Source: Dietzia alimentaria 72
GTDB taxonomy: Bacteria; Actinomycetota; Actinomycetes; Mycobacteriales; Mycobacteriaceae
Length of the DNA stretch: 38,373 nucleotides
Direction: 5' to 3'
Assembly: GCF_000226215.1 (NCBI RefSeq)
Contig: NZ_AGFF01000025.1
Coordinates: 1 to 38,373 of the forward strand
Shown: positions 15,971 through 23,530 of the stretch, one piece after another
How positions within the stretch are numbered: position 1 is the first letter of the stretch
Layout of the letters: each line of letters opens with the position of its first letter
Position numbers and translations under genes: made by a program
The notes under the pieces: model-generated
Told to the model about the DNA's origin: nothing
The model's database searches: none
What the model saw: only the letters and a program-made list of their open reading frames with translations

Positions 15971-17488
15971 GTGGATCTGGGATTCCCGTGGTGGCTCCGT
16001 CTGGAGCATTTCCTGAACCTCATCTTTCTCTCGTTTCTGGTTCGTTCGGGCCTCGAGATTCTGGGCGGCTACCCCAAGCTGTACCGCTCGCAGCACAACG
16101 TGGCGGGCACGTCGTGGGCCCAGTTCACCACGCGACAGGAACCCAAGCACAAGTACTACACAGTGGGCGGTGAGTACGACGACTACTCGCCCCGGATCTC
16201 CCTGCCGGGCCGCGGAATGCTCGGTCTGGGCAGGTACTGGCACTTCATCGCGGTCACCGGGTTCGTCAGCTGCTGGCTGATCTACATGGTGCTGCTGCTG
16301 TCCACCGGCCAGTGGCGTCGCTACATCCCCACTTCGCTGAGTACCTTCACCCAGGCCGGGCACGACATGCTGGCATATCTCGCGTTCACCGTTCCCCCAG
16401 CGGTGGAGGGGCTGCCGTTCAATGCAGTCCAGCAACTGTCCTACGGTTTCGTGTTCTTGGTCCTGACCCCGCTGGTAATCATTACGGGCGCGTTCCAGTC
16501 ACCGGCGATCGCCAACTATTTCTCCCGCATCACACGTGCGCTGGGTGGGCGTCAGGTCATCCGCAGCGTCCACTTTCTGTGCCTGGTCGGGTACGTGGCA
16601 TTCTTCGCCATCCACGTAGCGATGGTGGTGGTTCATGGCTATGCCCACGAGACTGCGAAGATGGTGTTCGGTGACTCCGAGCTGCCCGTGGCGGGTGCGG
16701 TCATCTTCACGATCGGCCTCGTCGTCGTCGTCGTCCTGAACGTCGTCGCGACGCGCTGGACGCTGGCCGATGGCCGCGCAGTGGAGAAACTGCACAACGT
16801 GATCGTCCGGCCCTGGTCGAATCTTCTCTACCGCTTGCCGTCGCGCATGCACTACGACCGCTCCAATGTCACCGGTAAGGACGTGGGGCTGGGGAACGCG
16901 ACCCACAATTTCCGGGGCAGTGGGCGCCCGCCGGAGACCGAGGAATACCTCGCCCTCATGGCCAACGGCTTCGAGGATGACTTCGTGCTGGAGATCGGCG
17001 GGTACGTCGAACGGCCGATGACGCTGACGATCGGCGAGCTGCGGGAGATGGCCGACGGTCACTCCCAGACCACGCTGCACCACTGTGTACAGGGCTTCAC
17101 CTCGATCGGTCGGTGGCGCGGGATCCCTGTCTCACACCTGCTGGATCTGGCCGGCGTACTGCCCGGTGCTACAGATGTCGTGTACACCAGTTTCCAGGAT
17201 ATGGGCCGCGACGACGCCGCGTACGACGGCGGCACGTACTACGAGTCCACCCCGATGATCGAGGCACGGATGCCGCAGACACTGATCGCCTTTGAGCTCA
17301 ACGACGAAGGCGAAATCCCGGCAAAAAATGGTGCCCCACTGCGATTGCGGACGGAGACTTCGACCGGGTTCCGGAGCCTGAAGTGGTTGGAACGAATCGA
17401 GGTGGTCAATCGCTACGACATCATCGTGGAGGGGCGCGGTGGATACTTCGAGGACACGGACTTCTACGACCGAAACCAGCTGATCTGA
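15971..17488 (+). CDS. Cytochrome b fused to a molybdopterin-dependent oxidoreductase
   Basis: A 505-aa fusion. The N-terminal half (about residues 1-270) is a membrane cytochrome b561-like domain with histidines in LRLEHFLN, GRYWHFIAVTG, VHFLCLVG and FFAIHVAMVVVHGYAHE that could ligate hemes. The C-terminal half (about 300-505) is a sulfite-oxidase-fold molybdopterin domain of the MsrP/YedY kind. It has Cys372 in HHCVQGFTS as the probable Mo ligand, then GRWRGIPVSHLLDLAG and a closing GFRSLKWLERIEVV. In MsrPQ-like systems the heme and Mo subunits are separate; here they are one chain. No Tat signal is expected because the Mo domain follows the membrane domain. The GTG at 15971 has GAGGAG at 15958-15963. 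The substrate is unknown. Confidence 0.85.
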   Translation: MDLGFPWWLRLEHFLNLIFLSFLVRSGLEILGGYPKLYRSQHNVAGTSWAQFTTRQEPKHKYYTVGGEYDDYSPRISLPGRGMLGLGRYWHFIAVTGFVSCWLIYMVLLLSTGQWRRYIPTSLSTFTQAGHDMLAYLAFTVPPAVEGLPFNAVQQLSYGFVFLVLTPLVIITGAFQSPAIANYFSRITRALGGRQVIRSVHFLCLVGYVAFFAIHVAMVVVHGYAHETAKMVFGDSELPVAGAVIFTIGLVVVVVLNVVATRWTLADGRAVEKLHNVIVRPWSNLLYRLPSRMHYDRSNVTGKDVGLGNATHNFRGSGRPPETEEYLALMANGFEDDFVLEIGGYVERPMTLTIGELREMADGHSQTTLHHCVQGFTSIGRWRGIPVSHLLDLAGVLPGATDVVYTSFQDMGRDDAAYDGGTYYESTPMIEARMPQTLIAFELNDEGEIPAKNGAPLRLRTETSTGFRSLKWLERIEVVNRYDIIVEGRGGYFEDTDFYDRNQLI

Positions 17489-17518
17489 GATCCTCTGCGA
17501 CCAGGAAGGAACGGTCAG

Positions 17519-18490
17519 ATGACCGACCATGACTCCGGGCCACGGAACGTCGAGACCGTGCACCACCGGCCCCGCACCCAGGCACAGCTCGATGCCTATA
17601 TGGCGCGGCGCCCTCGGCCCGTGCGCAACACATTCGACGGCATGTACCCGCTGCACCAGGACATCGAGCTCAGCGACGAGCAGGTCCAAATCGTGCACGA
17701 CTACCTCCGCGAGGTCGACTACCACCTGCCCGGGGCCACGCCAGAGGAGTTCCTGGTGGTGCGCTGGGCACGCTACGTGGGGTTCCAGTTCGTCCGCGAG
17801 GACCTAGAGGCGTACGCGGTTGGACTGCGCTGCACCCACTCGGGGATGGAAGACCAGCACACCTTCATCCGCATGTCCTGGGGCCAGCTCATGGGTGATC
17901 GACAGGCGCCGCGGCTCGCCGTCAACGAGCCGGTGCTGGCGAGCGACACAATGACGATGGCTCGCTACCGCGACACCCGTACCGGGCCCTCTCGCACCGG
18001 AATCGATTCCTACACAGGAATCGCCGGAGACCGCATTCCGGGCGTCGAGATGGACCTGCGCATTCTCGAGGGTGCGCTGGCGGATGTGCTCGCTCACCAC
18101 GCCACCGGCAAGGGGCGTGAGATGAACACGTGGTGGGACCCTGCCCTGAACTGGGGAGTCGCGATGGCAGGCCGCTACCCGCGCTTGAAATACTACGAAT
18201 CCAAGAACGACCTCGATGAGACGTCTGCTCGAGCTCTGCGCTCCTTCGAGGAGCGTGCAGCCGAGTCGGAGCCGGTGCTGCGCGATCTCGGACTGGCCCG
18301 CCCTGCCGAGGTGGCAAGTGCGGCACTCAAGCAGGCAGAGAAAGCCGAGAGCGCTACGTTCTCTCCCAGGCTGCGCATCCGTAACCCTCGGCCTCGCACC
18401 CAGCTACCCACCGCCGATCCGGCCTCGGATAGACCGCACTGGCTGCGGCGGATGGTTTCCGGTAAGTGGCGCCGAGAGGTGCGACACTGA
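17519..18490 (+). CDS. Hypothetical protein co-encoded with the molybdenum oxidoreductase
   Basis: A 323-aa soluble protein of no family I recognise, 30 bp after the cytochrome b/Mo oxidoreductase and preceded by AGGAAGGA. It is rich in charged residues and aromatics (PGATPEEFLVVRWARYVGFQ, NTWWDPALNWGVAM). It has no signal peptide or membrane helix, and a basic Pro-rich C-terminus (RLRIRNPRPRTQLP, then GKWRREVRH). The spacing argues for co-expression, so a role as soluble partner, maturation factor or chaperone for the Mo enzyme is possible. No metal- or cofactor-binding motif is evident. Confidence 0.75.
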   Translation: MTDHDSGPRNVETVHHRPRTQAQLDAYMARRPRPVRNTFDGMYPLHQDIELSDEQVQIVHDYLREVDYHLPGATPEEFLVVRWARYVGFQFVREDLEAYAVGLRCTHSGMEDQHTFIRMSWGQLMGDRQAPRLAVNEPVLASDTMTMARYRDTRTGPSRTGIDSYTGIAGDRIPGVEMDLRILEGALADVLAHHATGKGREMNTWWDPALNWGVAMAGRYPRLKYYESKNDLDETSARALRSFEERAAESEPVLRDLGLARPAEVASAALKQAEKAESATFSPRLRIRNPRPRTQLPTADPASDRPHWLRRMVSGKWRREVRH

Positions 18491-18586
18491 CCATCCCTTC
18501 CATTGAGACGACTCACGTCGCATTGTGATGCCGGTAGGTTGTCCGCACACCGGTTGCCAGAGTGTGACCGGGGCAAAGGAGCAACG

Positions 18587-18976
18587 ATGCGGCGCACAAT
18601 CTCGGTGGACGGTCGCGCTGACCCCGCAACCGCGTGGGCCCGGTATCAGTCAACAGCCCGATGGCCGGAGTGGGCGCCGCAGATCCGCGAGGTCGATCCA
18701 CCAGCGGCGGAGTTGAGACCCGGACTGCGGGGGACAGTGGTGGGACCGCTCGGGGTGCGGGCGGCCTTTGTCGTCGACGCGGTGGACGCGGACAACCGCT
18801 CCTGGACCTGGACCGTGCATGTCGCAACCGTCGCAGTGCGCATGCATCACGTCGTGCGCGCCACATCAACGGGCTCGCGGACCTCCCTGACGATGACCGG
18901 GCCGTGGCCTATCTGTCTCGCGTACCCGCCCGTGGCCCGATGTGCCCTGAAGCGCCTCGTCGCCGCAACTCCCTAA
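18587..18976 (+). CDS. SRPBCC family (polyketide cyclase/START-like) protein
   Basis: A 129-aa small ligand-binding protein of the Bet v1/SRPBCC fold: N-terminal strand RRTISVDGRADPATAWARYQ, then ARWPEWAPQIREVD (the common W-P-x-W segment), GLRGTVVGPLGVRAAFVV and a C-terminal helix. Members bind hydrophobic ligands in a cavity; the ligand here is unknown. The ATG at 18587 has AAAGGAG seven bases upstream, and a longer in-frame start at 18503 has no such site. The C-terminus (LVAATP) is slightly short for the family. Confidence 0.75.
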   Translation: MRRTISVDGRADPATAWARYQSTARWPEWAPQIREVDPPAAELRPGLRGTVVGPLGVRAAFVVDAVDADNRSWTWTVHVATVAVRMHHVVRATSTGSRTSLTMTGPWPICLAYPPVARCALKRLVAATP

Positions 18977-19031
18977 ACCTTCCTGCGCCGCTCCGGTTGC
19001 TGCGCCCCCCGCAGTGCCGTACATGTGATAC

Positions 19032-19901
19032 ATGGACGCCACCGACCGACAGCGTGTACCAGCCCTGCTAGACAGCCTGGCCAACCGGCTCGCCGGCGCC
19101 TCGGCCCTCGACACGATCGCGGATCCGTTGCAATCACTGGTGACCCGGATGCCCGCCGGCCGCGTCAAAGACGCACTGTCCGGCACTCCCGCGGGCCATC
19201 CCCTGCATCCCGCACTGGTCGCGGTGCCTATCGGCGCTTTCACCTCGGTCGCGGTGCTCGACGCCTCCGGGACGCACCCGGAAGCGACGCGGCGCCTACT
19301 GGGATTCGGAATCCTCTCGGTCCTGCCGACGGCCGCGACGGGCCTGTCCGACTGGGGCGACACCGGCGGCGGCGACCGGAGAGTGGGCGTGGTGCACGCC
19401 CTGGGCAACGTCGCCGCGACCTCGCTCATGGCCGCATCCTGGTGGCGACGCGGCCGTGGTCATGACGGGCGCGTGCTGTCGACGGCCGGATTAGGGCTGA
19501 TCGCCTTCTCCGGGTGGCTCGGCGGACACCTCACCTACGCCCTGGGCACAGGGGTCGACGTCACCGCGTTCAACGACGGGATCGCCGACTGGACCGACGC
19601 GATGTCGGATGCCGATCTGACCGATGGTGGACTGGCGGTCGCCACGGTGCAGGGCAATGACGTTCTGCTGGCCCGGCACAACGGTCAGGTCCACGCCATT
19701 GCCGACGCCTGCACGCACCGGGGCGCTCCGCTGCATGAGGGCGAGCTCGTCGACGGTTGCGTGCAGTGCCCCTGGCACGGCAGCCGATTCCTGCTCGACG
19801 ACGGCTCGATCGCCCGCGGCCCGGCGTCCCGCCCGCAGCCCACCTACTCAGCTCGGGTCGTCGACGGGCGGGTCCAGATCAAGAGCCGGGCCACGGACTA
19901 A
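19032..19901 (+). CDS. DUF2231 membrane domain fused to a Rieske [2Fe-2S] domain
   Basis: A 289-aa fusion. Residues about 45-185 form a DUF2231 membrane domain (GHPLHPALVAVPIGAFTS, then RVGVVHALGNVAATSLM and GWLGGHLTYALG). Its membrane-embedded histidines could bind heme or metal. Residues about 195-285 are a Rieske domain with both cluster motifs: CTHRG (Cys227, His229) and CPWHG (Cys246, His249). A redox role coupling a quinone or membrane heme to a soluble partner is plausible, but no function is established for this architecture that I know of. It starts 55 bp after the SRPBCC gene and converges on the BCCT transporter gene. Confidence 0.87.
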   Translation: MDATDRQRVPALLDSLANRLAGASALDTIADPLQSLVTRMPAGRVKDALSGTPAGHPLHPALVAVPIGAFTSVAVLDASGTHPEATRRLLGFGILSVLPTAATGLSDWGDTGGGDRRVGVVHALGNVAATSLMAASWWRRGRGHDGRVLSTAGLGLIAFSGWLGGHLTYALGTGVDVTAFNDGIADWTDAMSDADLTDGGLAVATVQGNDVLLARHNGQVHAIADACTHRGAPLHEGELVDGCVQCPWHGSRFLLDDGSIARGPASRPQPTYSARVVDGRVQIKSRATD

Positions 19902-19935
19902 CGGTCGGACATTGATCAGGCGCGGCCGCGTGCGA

Positions 19936-21951
19936 TTAGTCGCCTGACTCCCGTTCCTGCTGCTCGCGGCGTTGTCGGCGTAGACGCAGCCGCAGGGGAG
20001 AGTTCGCTGCGTTCATCGCGCGCTCACCGGAAGCGAGGTGCTCCGGGCGGTCGGGGCCCTTCGGCTGGATGCGACCGGGATCAAGTGTGCGCCGGACGTC
20101 TTCCGCAGTCACTGCACGCAGTTCACCTGCGGCGTCGACGTACCACTGGCTCAGTACCGGATCGGTGCTGTCGAACCACGCGCCCGCGCCCTTGTTGGCG
20201 GCGACTTCACTCGAACCGAATACGAAGTCGTCACCGTGCTCGGCGATACCCAGCCGTACGCCTTCGGCGATTGCCAGGCGCCCGTATTTACGCCGCATGA
20301 TGTACGGATCGGTGGACAGGTCCTTCCACCAGGCGAACATCATCCCGATCACCACAAAGGCGAACGGCAGCGCCGAGACGACCATGATCGACTGCAGTCC
20401 GCCGAGTGCGTCCTCGCCGCCGGCCAGCAGCAACGAGATCGCGGTTCCGCCGAGCATGACACCCCATACAACAGTCACCCAGCTGGAGGGGTCCGGCTTG
20501 CCGCGCTGGGTGATGGAGCCCATGACGATTGACGCCGAGTCGGCGGAGGTGACAAAAAAGACGAGGATGGAGATCAGTGCGGCCACCGACGTGATGGCCC
20601 CCAGGGGCAGGTTGCCGAGCATGTCGAACAACATCGCCTCCGGCGGCCGCGAGCCGTCCATGCCCTGGCCGTTGGAGCTCATCCACATGGATGTGCCTCC
20701 GAGGATGCCGAACCACAGCAGGCACACGGTCGACGGGACCATGATCACCACGGTGACGAACTCGCGCAGCGTCCGGCCGCGGGAGATCTTGGCGATGAAC
20801 ATGCCGACGAACGGGGTCCAGGACACCCACCAGGCCCAGTAGAACGTTGTCCAGGCACCCATGAATTCCGCAGCATCTTCGCTCTGCGTGGGATTGCGCA
20901 TGAGCATCGTGCCCAGCTCGCGGACGAAGTCGATCGCACCTGCCGGAATGAAGTTCAGAAGGAAGATCGTCGGCCCGGTGACCAGCACGAAAATGGCGAG
21001 AGCTCCCGCGATGATCATGTTGATGTTGGACAGCGCGCGGATTCCCCGCTTGATGCCGGAGACAGCGGAGATGATGAACGCCACCGTGAGAACCACCATG
21101 GCTCCCACGATGAATCCGTTGCCCAGGGGTCCCCAGCCGGTGACGATCTCGGTACCCCGTGCGATCTGCAGAGCGCCGATGCCCAGTGAGATCGCGGTAC
21201 CGAAGAGCGTGACGAGGATCGCGAAGACGTCGATGGCTGCACCCAGCGGCCCGTTCGTCCGGGATCCGAAGATCGGCTCGAAAATGGCGGAGATGAGGGG
21301 AGCGCGGCCGCGGCGGTACGCGCTGTAGGCGATCGCCCCACCCACCAGTGCGTAGAAGGACCAGGCGATCGGCCCCCAGTGAAGCGCGGTTTGCGCCAGC
21401 GCGGATTGCATGGCCTCGACCGACGCCGGATCCGCGGTGAAACCCTCCGGGGGATCGAGGAAGTAGACCAGGGGTTCGTACGGGCCGTAGAACAGCAGCC
21501 CGATTCCCATACCGGCCGAGAACAGCATGGCTACCCAGGACACGGTGGTGAATTCGGGCGACTCGTCGTCGGCGCCCAGCCGCACACCGCCCGTCTTTCC
21601 GTAGCCGACCACCAGCATGAATAGCAGGCAGACTATCGCCAGCACACCGAACATCCACCCGAAGTTGGCCGTGACCCACGCCAGCGACGCATCGCCCACT
21701 GTCGATACGCTGTCGGGACTGATGACAGCCCAGAGGATGACGCCCGCGACGGCGAGCCCTGCGATGACGAACACTCCGATGTTCGTGGAGAACACCCTGC
21801 TCGTGCGGTCCACTCCAATCCCGGGGATCAACGCGGGATGCACCAGGCCGGGAGTGGTCACCTCGTCGACGACGCGCCGAACCTTCTCCCGAGGCCGCGA
21901 TGCACCGCCGTCCGCAGACGGCTCAACCGGATCTTTCGGCTCGACGGTCAC
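19936..21951 (-). CDS. BCCT family transporter (betaine/carnitine/choline type)
   Basis: A 671-aa secondary transporter with about 12 helices between residues 45 and 560. The glycine-rich SAGMGIGLLFYGPYEPL in helix 3 matches the segment that binds substrate and sodium in BetP. The family signature FYWAWWVSWTPFVGMFIAKI lies near residue 370 and holds the tryptophan box. Long hydrophilic N- and C-terminal tails are present, and the C-terminus is strongly basic (LRLRLRRQRREQQ), like the osmosensing tail of corynebacterial BetP. Uptake of betaine, ectoine or a related compatible solute during osmotic stress is likely; exact specificity cannot be read. Start GTG at 21951. Confidence 0.93.
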   Translation of the reverse strand: MTVEPKDPVEPSADGGASRPREKVRRVVDEVTTPGLVHPALIPGIGVDRTSRVFSTNIGVFVIAGLAVAGVILWAVISPDSVSTVGDASLAWVTANFGWMFGVLAIVCLLFMLVVGYGKTGGVRLGADDESPEFTTVSWVAMLFSAGMGIGLLFYGPYEPLVYFLDPPEGFTADPASVEAMQSALAQTALHWGPIAWSFYALVGGAIAYSAYRRGRAPLISAIFEPIFGSRTNGPLGAAIDVFAILVTLFGTAISLGIGALQIARGTEIVTGWGPLGNGFIVGAMVVLTVAFIISAVSGIKRGIRALSNINMIIAGALAIFVLVTGPTIFLLNFIPAGAIDFVRELGTMLMRNPTQSEDAAEFMGAWTTFYWAWWVSWTPFVGMFIAKISRGRTLREFVTVVIMVPSTVCLLWFGILGGTSMWMSSNGQGMDGSRPPEAMLFDMLGNLPLGAITSVAALISILVFFVTSADSASIVMGSITQRGKPDPSSWVTVVWGVMLGGTAISLLLAGGEDALGGLQSIMVVSALPFAFVVIGMMFAWWKDLSTDPYIMRRKYGRLAIAEGVRLGIAEHGDDFVFGSSEVAANKGAGAWFDSTDPVLSQWYVDAAGELRAVTAEDVRRTLDPGRIQPKGPDRPEHLASGERAMNAANSPLRLRLRRQRREQQERESGD

Positions 21952-22087
21952 GGGTCAACCTCATTCGGGGGAGCGAGTGGGACCTATGTCACAGTACTCT
22001 TATCCGTAGTTCAGCTGGGAGACCCGGGCTTGGCCGCGCGCGATGGACAGTCATCGACGTCGCACGGCTGAGCTGAAAGGTGAAGTG

Positions 22088-22786
22088 ATGTCGTCGCTCG
22101 CTCTCGTCGTAGGCGCTGGTTCCGGACTGTCTGCGGCTATTGCTCGCGCACTAGCCCAGCGCTCGTATCGTCCGATTCTGGTGGCTCGCGACACGGGTAA
22201 GTTAGACGCTCTCTGCGCGGAGGTCGGCGGTGTGGCACTGCCGTGTGACGCCAGCGTCCCGGAGGAAGTGGCTGGGTTGTTCGAGGCGATCGACGGATTG
22301 GACGGTTCGCTTGACGTCGCCGTGTACAACGCGAGCCCGTGGATGCGGGGTCCGATTACCGAGCTCGATCCGCGTGAGGTCCGCGACGTGCTCGAGGTGA
22401 CGGCGTTCGGGGCGTTCCTGATGGCGCAGCAGGCCGCAGCGCGCATGCTGGATTCCGGCGGCGGAACGATGCTGTTCACCGGAGCGTCCTCGGGAGTGAA
22501 GGGCTACGCCAACTCCGCTCCGTATGCGATGGGGAAGTTCGCACTGCGTGGTCTGTGCCAGTCATTGGCGCGCGAGCTTCATCCCCAGAACATTCACGTA
22601 GGCCACGTGGTCATCGATGGTCGGATCGGCAAGGCCGGCGAGGACGAGAGCTCATCGCTGTCCGACGAGACCTACAGCCCGATGGATCCGGATGAGATTG
22701 CGAAAAACTATATGCACCTCATCGAGCAACATCGGTCGGCGTGGAGCTGGGAGATCGAACTGCGGCCCTGGGTCAGGAACTTCTAG
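22088..22786 (+). CDS. SDR family oxidoreductase
   Basis: A 232-aa short-chain dehydrogenase. The cofactor loop reads GAGSGLS (residues 9-15), an atypical form in which Ser replaces the last Gly. NAS replaces NNAG at 81-83, and the active site has ASSG (Ser134/135) with YAMGK at 146-150, so it should be catalytic. The Arg after the second strand (LVARDTGKLD) suggests NADPH. Start ATG at 22088 follows AAAGGTG; a longer in-frame start at 22043 is not supported. It converges on the TetR gene. No immediate partner enzyme is on its strand. Confidence 0.85.
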   Translation: MSSLALVVGAGSGLSAAIARALAQRSYRPILVARDTGKLDALCAEVGGVALPCDASVPEEVAGLFEAIDGLDGSLDVAVYNASPWMRGPITELDPREVRDVLEVTAFGAFLMAQQAAARMLDSGGGTMLFTGASSGVKGYANSAPYAMGKFALRGLCQSLARELHPQNIHVGHVVIDGRIGKAGEDESSSLSDETYSPMDPDEIAKNYMHLIEQHRSAWSWEIELRPWVRNF

Positions 22787-22792
22787 TGCCGA

Positions 22793-23410
22793 TCAGGTGT
22801 GCATGCCGGCGGTGAACCAGCGGGCGGCCTCGTCCACGATCTCCTGAACGTTTGCGCTGGTCTCGGCCTGAAGCCACGCGGTGAGCAGTTCTGCTAACCC
22901 GCCCACGAGCAGTCGCGCACTGATCTCGTCCTGTGGGGCGGGAAGTGACCGATCCTCGAACAGGGTCCGCGCCTGCGACACGACGAGAGCGGCGAAGTCG
23001 CGGAACAGTTCGTGGCGGCGCAATCGCAGCGCGGGCACAGTGACCGACTCGATGATCGCCACCCGGCCCTTGCGGGGGTCATCCGTGAGCAGCGTGGCGA
23101 ATTCGGCGATCGCGGCGTGCGCCCTGGCTCCGGCGTCACCCTCGGTGGTCGAGAGAACGGCCAACACGGCATCGCGGACCTGCTCGGCGATCTCGTCGAC
23201 CAGCGCGAGAAGCACTTGGTCGCGGGACGAGAAACTCTCGTAGAAGTACCGCTCGGTCAACCCCGCCTCTGCGCAGATCGCGGTCATCGTCGCCCGGTCC
23301 GCGCCGCGCGTTCCGACGATCTCCAGCGCGGCGTCGAGCAGTTGGCTGCGCCGCATCGCACGACGGTCGTCGGCACTGAGGCCGCCGTAGCGGCGAGGGT
23401 TCGTGGCCAT
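22793..23410 (-). CDS. TetR family transcriptional regulator
   Basis: A 205-aa regulator with the TetR HTH (residues about 33-52 in ATMTAICAEAGLTERYFYESF) and a helical ligand-binding C-terminus. The ATG at 23410 is chosen over a TTG six bases upstream because AAGG is well placed for it. It is divergent from the P450 gene, and two palindromes lie in the 120-bp gap, the nearer 11 bp from its start, so it very probably represses both itself and the P450. The arrangement recalls the M. tuberculosis Rv3057c-Rv3058c-cyp136 locus, from memory and without alignment. Confidence 0.9.
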   Translation of the reverse strand: MATNPRRYGGLSADDRRAMRRSQLLDAALEIVGTRGADRATMTAICAEAGLTERYFYESFSSRDQVLLALVDEIAEQVRDAVLAVLSTTEGDAGARAHAAIAEFATLLTDDPRKGRVAIIESVTVPALRLRRHELFRDFAALVVSQARTLFEDRSLPAPQDEISARLLVGGLAELLTAWLQAETSANVQEIVDEAARWFTAGMHT

Positions 23411-23420
23411 GCCCAACCTT

Positions 23421-23477
23421 GACAGGACGCCCTGTCAGATACAAACTCACAGCATCTGACAGAGTTCCCTGTCAGAT
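23421..23477. promoter_or_regulatory. Two TetR operators between the regulator and P450 genes
   Basis: Both boxes have an 18-bp core TGACAG-N6-CTGTCA: 23421-23438 (TGACAGGACGCCCTGTCA) and 23458-23475. The second extends to 8-bp arms at 23456-23477. Centres are 37 bp apart. A TTGACA at 23420-23425 may be a -35 overlapped by the first box. Confidence 0.8.
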
Positions 23478-23530
23478 AGACGGCCGGACTGCCCGGAGAT
23501 CTAGGGGGTCCTACAAGTCCAGGAGGACCG

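Noticed and set aside
20288-21679. A 463-codon minus-strand frame inside the BCCT transporter gene
   Set aside because: It is a +1/-1 shadow of the transporter; the product is Arg/His-rich with no domain.
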